Both the position numbers and the translations under genes were made by a program. Shown one piece after another: positions 4,216 through 5,659 of a stretch of 5,659 nt of DNA (position 1 is the first letter of the stretch; the number at the start of each line of letters is the position of its first letter). The notes beneath the pieces were generated by a model. The model was given only the letters and a program-made list of their open reading frames with translations, searched no databases and had not been told where the DNA came from. The stretch is from NCBI GenBank assembly GCA_945862275.1, contig CAMAYA010000086.1:1-5659 (forward strand), written 5' to 3'. The DNA comes from Legionella genomosp. 1. Lineage in GTDB: Bacteria > Pseudomonadota > Gammaproteobacteria > Legionellales > Legionellaceae.

Positions 4216-5526
4216 ATGAATCTAAATAGCAATGCCCCCCACACTTTTTCTAAAATATCAATCATTGGATTAGGATACATCGGTCTGCCCACGGCTGCTG
4301 TATTAGCGTCTAGAAAAATACACGTGGTCGGTGTCGATGTGAATCAAACAGCCGTAGACAGCATCAACCGCGGTGAGGTGCATTTTAAAGAGCCAGAATT
4401 AGATATCGTCGTGCAAGCCGTGGTATCGCAAGGCTATTTGCGTGCAACGCTACAAGCAGAACCTGCCGATGCCTTTTTAATTGCAGTGCCTACGCCGTTT
4501 AAAGAAAATCACCAGCCTGATTTAAGTCACATAAAAGCCGCTAGTCAATCGATTGCCCACGTTTTGCAGAAGGGCAACCTGGTGATCCTTGAATCTACAT
4601 CCCCCGTCGGTGCAACCGAACAAATGGCCACTTGGCTGGCAGACGCGCGCCCAGATCTGACTTTCCCTCAATCGAATGGCGATCAGTCTGACATTCGTAT
4701 CGCTCACTGTCCCGAGCGGGTTCTGCCAGGACAGGTGCTACGTGAATTGGTACAAAACGACCGAGTGATTGGTGGCATGACACCAACGTGCTCCGCGAAA
4801 GCTGTGCAACTCTACAAATTATTCGTCGAAGGCGAATGCATTGTGACCCAGGTTCGTACGGCCGAAATGTGTAAACTAACTGAAAACAGCTTTCGCGATG
4901 TGAATATTGCCTTTGCCAATGAATTATCCATTATCTGTGACAAACTCGACATCAACGTCTGGGAATTAATCCAACTAGCCAACCGCCACCCACGCGTCAA
5001 CATTCTACAACCAGGCCCTGGCGTTGGCGGTCACTGCATTGCAGTGGACCCTTGGTTTATCGTTAGCAGTGTTCCGGAAGAGGCAAAATTAATTGCTACA
5101 GCAAGACAAGTAAACGACAGCAAACCAGCATGGGTTGTTAACAAAGTGAAGTCTGCTGTAGCAGAATTTTTGATTAAAAATCCAGTTAAAACCGCGCGCG
5201 ATGTGACGATTACCTGTTGTGGCTTAACCTTCAAAGCAGATATTGATGACCTACGCCAAAGCCCAGCACTAGCCATAACACGCGAGATTGCGCTATATCA
5301 CTCCGGCCATGTTTTGGTTGTTGAGCCGAATATCAAAACACTGCCGTCTGATTTATTGGGCTTGGCAGAGTTATGTGGCATTGAAGATGCCTTAGCAGAA
5401 ACGGATATTGTGCTCATCCTTGTTGATCATCAATCATTTAGAGATCTGCCTTTTACGTTTCAAAATAAATATATAACGGTTGATATCCGTGGAATGTACC
5501 ATGTGAATAAGCATAGCAACCTATAA
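4216..5526 (+). CDS. wecC: UDP-N-acetyl-D-mannosamine dehydrogenase WecC
   Basis: The enzyme oxidises UDP-ManNAc to UDP-ManNAcA with two NAD+, a cytoplasmic step feeding enterobacterial common antigen, O-antigen or capsule synthesis. The 436-aa protein has the full UDP-glucose/GDP-mannose dehydrogenase layout: the Rossmann site GLGYIG (18-23), the central helix EMCKLTENSFRDVNIAFANE (217-236) with K220 and N224, the catalytic C274 in GPGVGGHCIAVDPWF, and the C-terminal NAD/UDP domain with KADIDDLRQSP (340-350). Segments such as LIAVPTPFK, LILESTSPVG-like VILESTSPVG, CPERVLPGQV and NDRVIGGMTP are nearly the same as E. coli WecC (420 aa) as I recall it. UDP-GlcNAc dehydrogenase (WbpA type) is the alternative but fits less well. 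AAGGA (4200-4204) lies 11 nt before the ATG. No UDP-GlcNAc 2-epimerase (wecB) is visible; it may lie beyond the window. Confidence 0.95.
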   Translation: MNLNSNAPHTFSKISIIGLGYIGLPTAAVLASRKIHVVGVDVNQTAVDSINRGEVHFKEPELDIVVQAVVSQGYLRATLQAEPADAFLIAVPTPFKENHQPDLSHIKAASQSIAHVLQKGNLVILESTSPVGATEQMATWLADARPDLTFPQSNGDQSDIRIAHCPERVLPGQVLRELVQNDRVIGGMTPTCSAKAVQLYKLFVEGECIVTQVRTAEMCKLTENSFRDVNIAFANELSIICDKLDINVWELIQLANRHPRVNILQPGPGVGGHCIAVDPWFIVSSVPEEAKLIATARQVNDSKPAWVVNKVKSAVAEFLIKNPVKTARDVTITCCGLTFKADIDDLRQSPALAITREIALYHSGHVLVVEPNIKTLPSDLLGLAELCGIEDALAETDIVLILVDHQSFRDLPFTFQNKYITVDIRGMYHVNKHSNL

Positions 5527-5541
5527 AAGGTGGAAGCCCCC

Positions 5542-5659
5542 GTGAAAGTCCATATTACTTTATTTTCCATATGGATGCATAGCCGGTGAGTCTATTGAAC
5601 TTACACTGCCTCCTGTAATCTATGCGTTGCCTGGCATTTCAACAAGCATATATTTTGAC
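5542..5659 (+). CDS. Start of a secreted protein, possibly SGNH/GDSL hydrolase-like; frameshifted at its start and cut by the right edge
   Basis: GTG at 5542 follows AAGGTGG (5527-5533) by eight bases, 15 nt after wecC, but its own frame ends at TGA 5587-5589 after 15 codons. The frame one base further on is open from 5546 to the window end and reads KSILLLYFPYGCIA, then GESIELTLPPVIYALPG and STSIYFD. Joined to the GTG by skipping one A in GAAAG, it gives MKSILLLYFPYGCIAGES, a plausible Sec signal peptide with a cleavage site after CIA. The YALPG...YFD part recalls, from memory, a beta-sandwich region ahead of SGNH/GDSL hydrolase domains (YAVPG...YFDN); the catalytic domain is not in view. 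Such hydrolases are frequent in polysaccharide clusters. The frame break could be a real mutation, a base-call error, or use of an unusual start codon in the second frame. Confidence 0.45.

Noticed and set aside
4209..4229. ATG at 4209, closer to the AAGGA site than the wecC ATG
   Set aside because: It gives only six codons before TAG; the wecC frame starts at 4216 and matches the family.
3954..4292. Minus-strand ORF over the nucleotidyltransferase gene and the wecC start
   Set aside because: It is antisense to two well-supported genes and has no recognisable domain.
1..5659. CRISPR array, tRNA or rRNA genes, insertion sequence
   Set aside because: No regularly spaced repeats, no tRNA-like fold or rRNA segment, and no transposase frame or terminal repeats were seen on either strand.

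Overview
The window looks like a chromosomal segment of a gammaproteobacterium of low to moderate G+C. The best evidence is a WecC-type dehydrogenase that is very close to the enterobacterial enzyme as I remember it, an RfaH-type (not NusG-type) elongation factor, and a near-perfect enterobacterial-style ops element. The species cannot be fixed from this sequence. The mix of two toxin-antitoxin-like modules, an Rpn nuclease and a surface-polysaccharide gene marks an accessory region.

Left part, minus strand (1-1459): the N-terminal 166 codons of a large protein, probably a bacterial SNF2-family helicase, run off the left edge. Upstream of it, on the same strand, lies a complete Rpn/PD-(D/E)XK nuclease gene with a 12-bp in-frame repeat tract and a good sigma70-type promoter. 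Middle (1460-2664): a 32-bp interrupted palindrome and a candidate promoter precede a RelE-type toxin (PF06296-like) and an overlapping HTH antitoxin. An AT-rich gap follows, with a weak terminator candidate and a clear promoter for the next gene.

Right part, plus strand (2665-5659): rfaH comes first. Its leader carries a possible 24-codon upstream ORF whose stop overlaps the rfaH ATG. An ops element, GGCGGTAGCGTG, lies 73 nt after the rfaH stop. Then come an unrecognised 51-aa protein, a HEPN-domain protein, a minimal nucleotidyltransferase (together a HepT/MntA-like, HI0074/HI0073-like pair), wecC, and the start of a probable secreted protein whose first codons are out of frame with the rest. 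The last genes are packed with overlaps of 4 and 14 nt and gaps of 33 and 15 nt, which suggests one transcription unit.

The most interesting picture is a self-contained, locally encoded RfaH/ops antitermination unit reading into a surface-polysaccharide operon, with a small-ORF/HEPN/MNT cassette inserted between the ops site and the first sugar-nucleotide gene. The toxin-antitoxin-like genes would then be under the same elongation control as the polysaccharide genes. This is inference from layout; the individual motifs are visible in the sequence.
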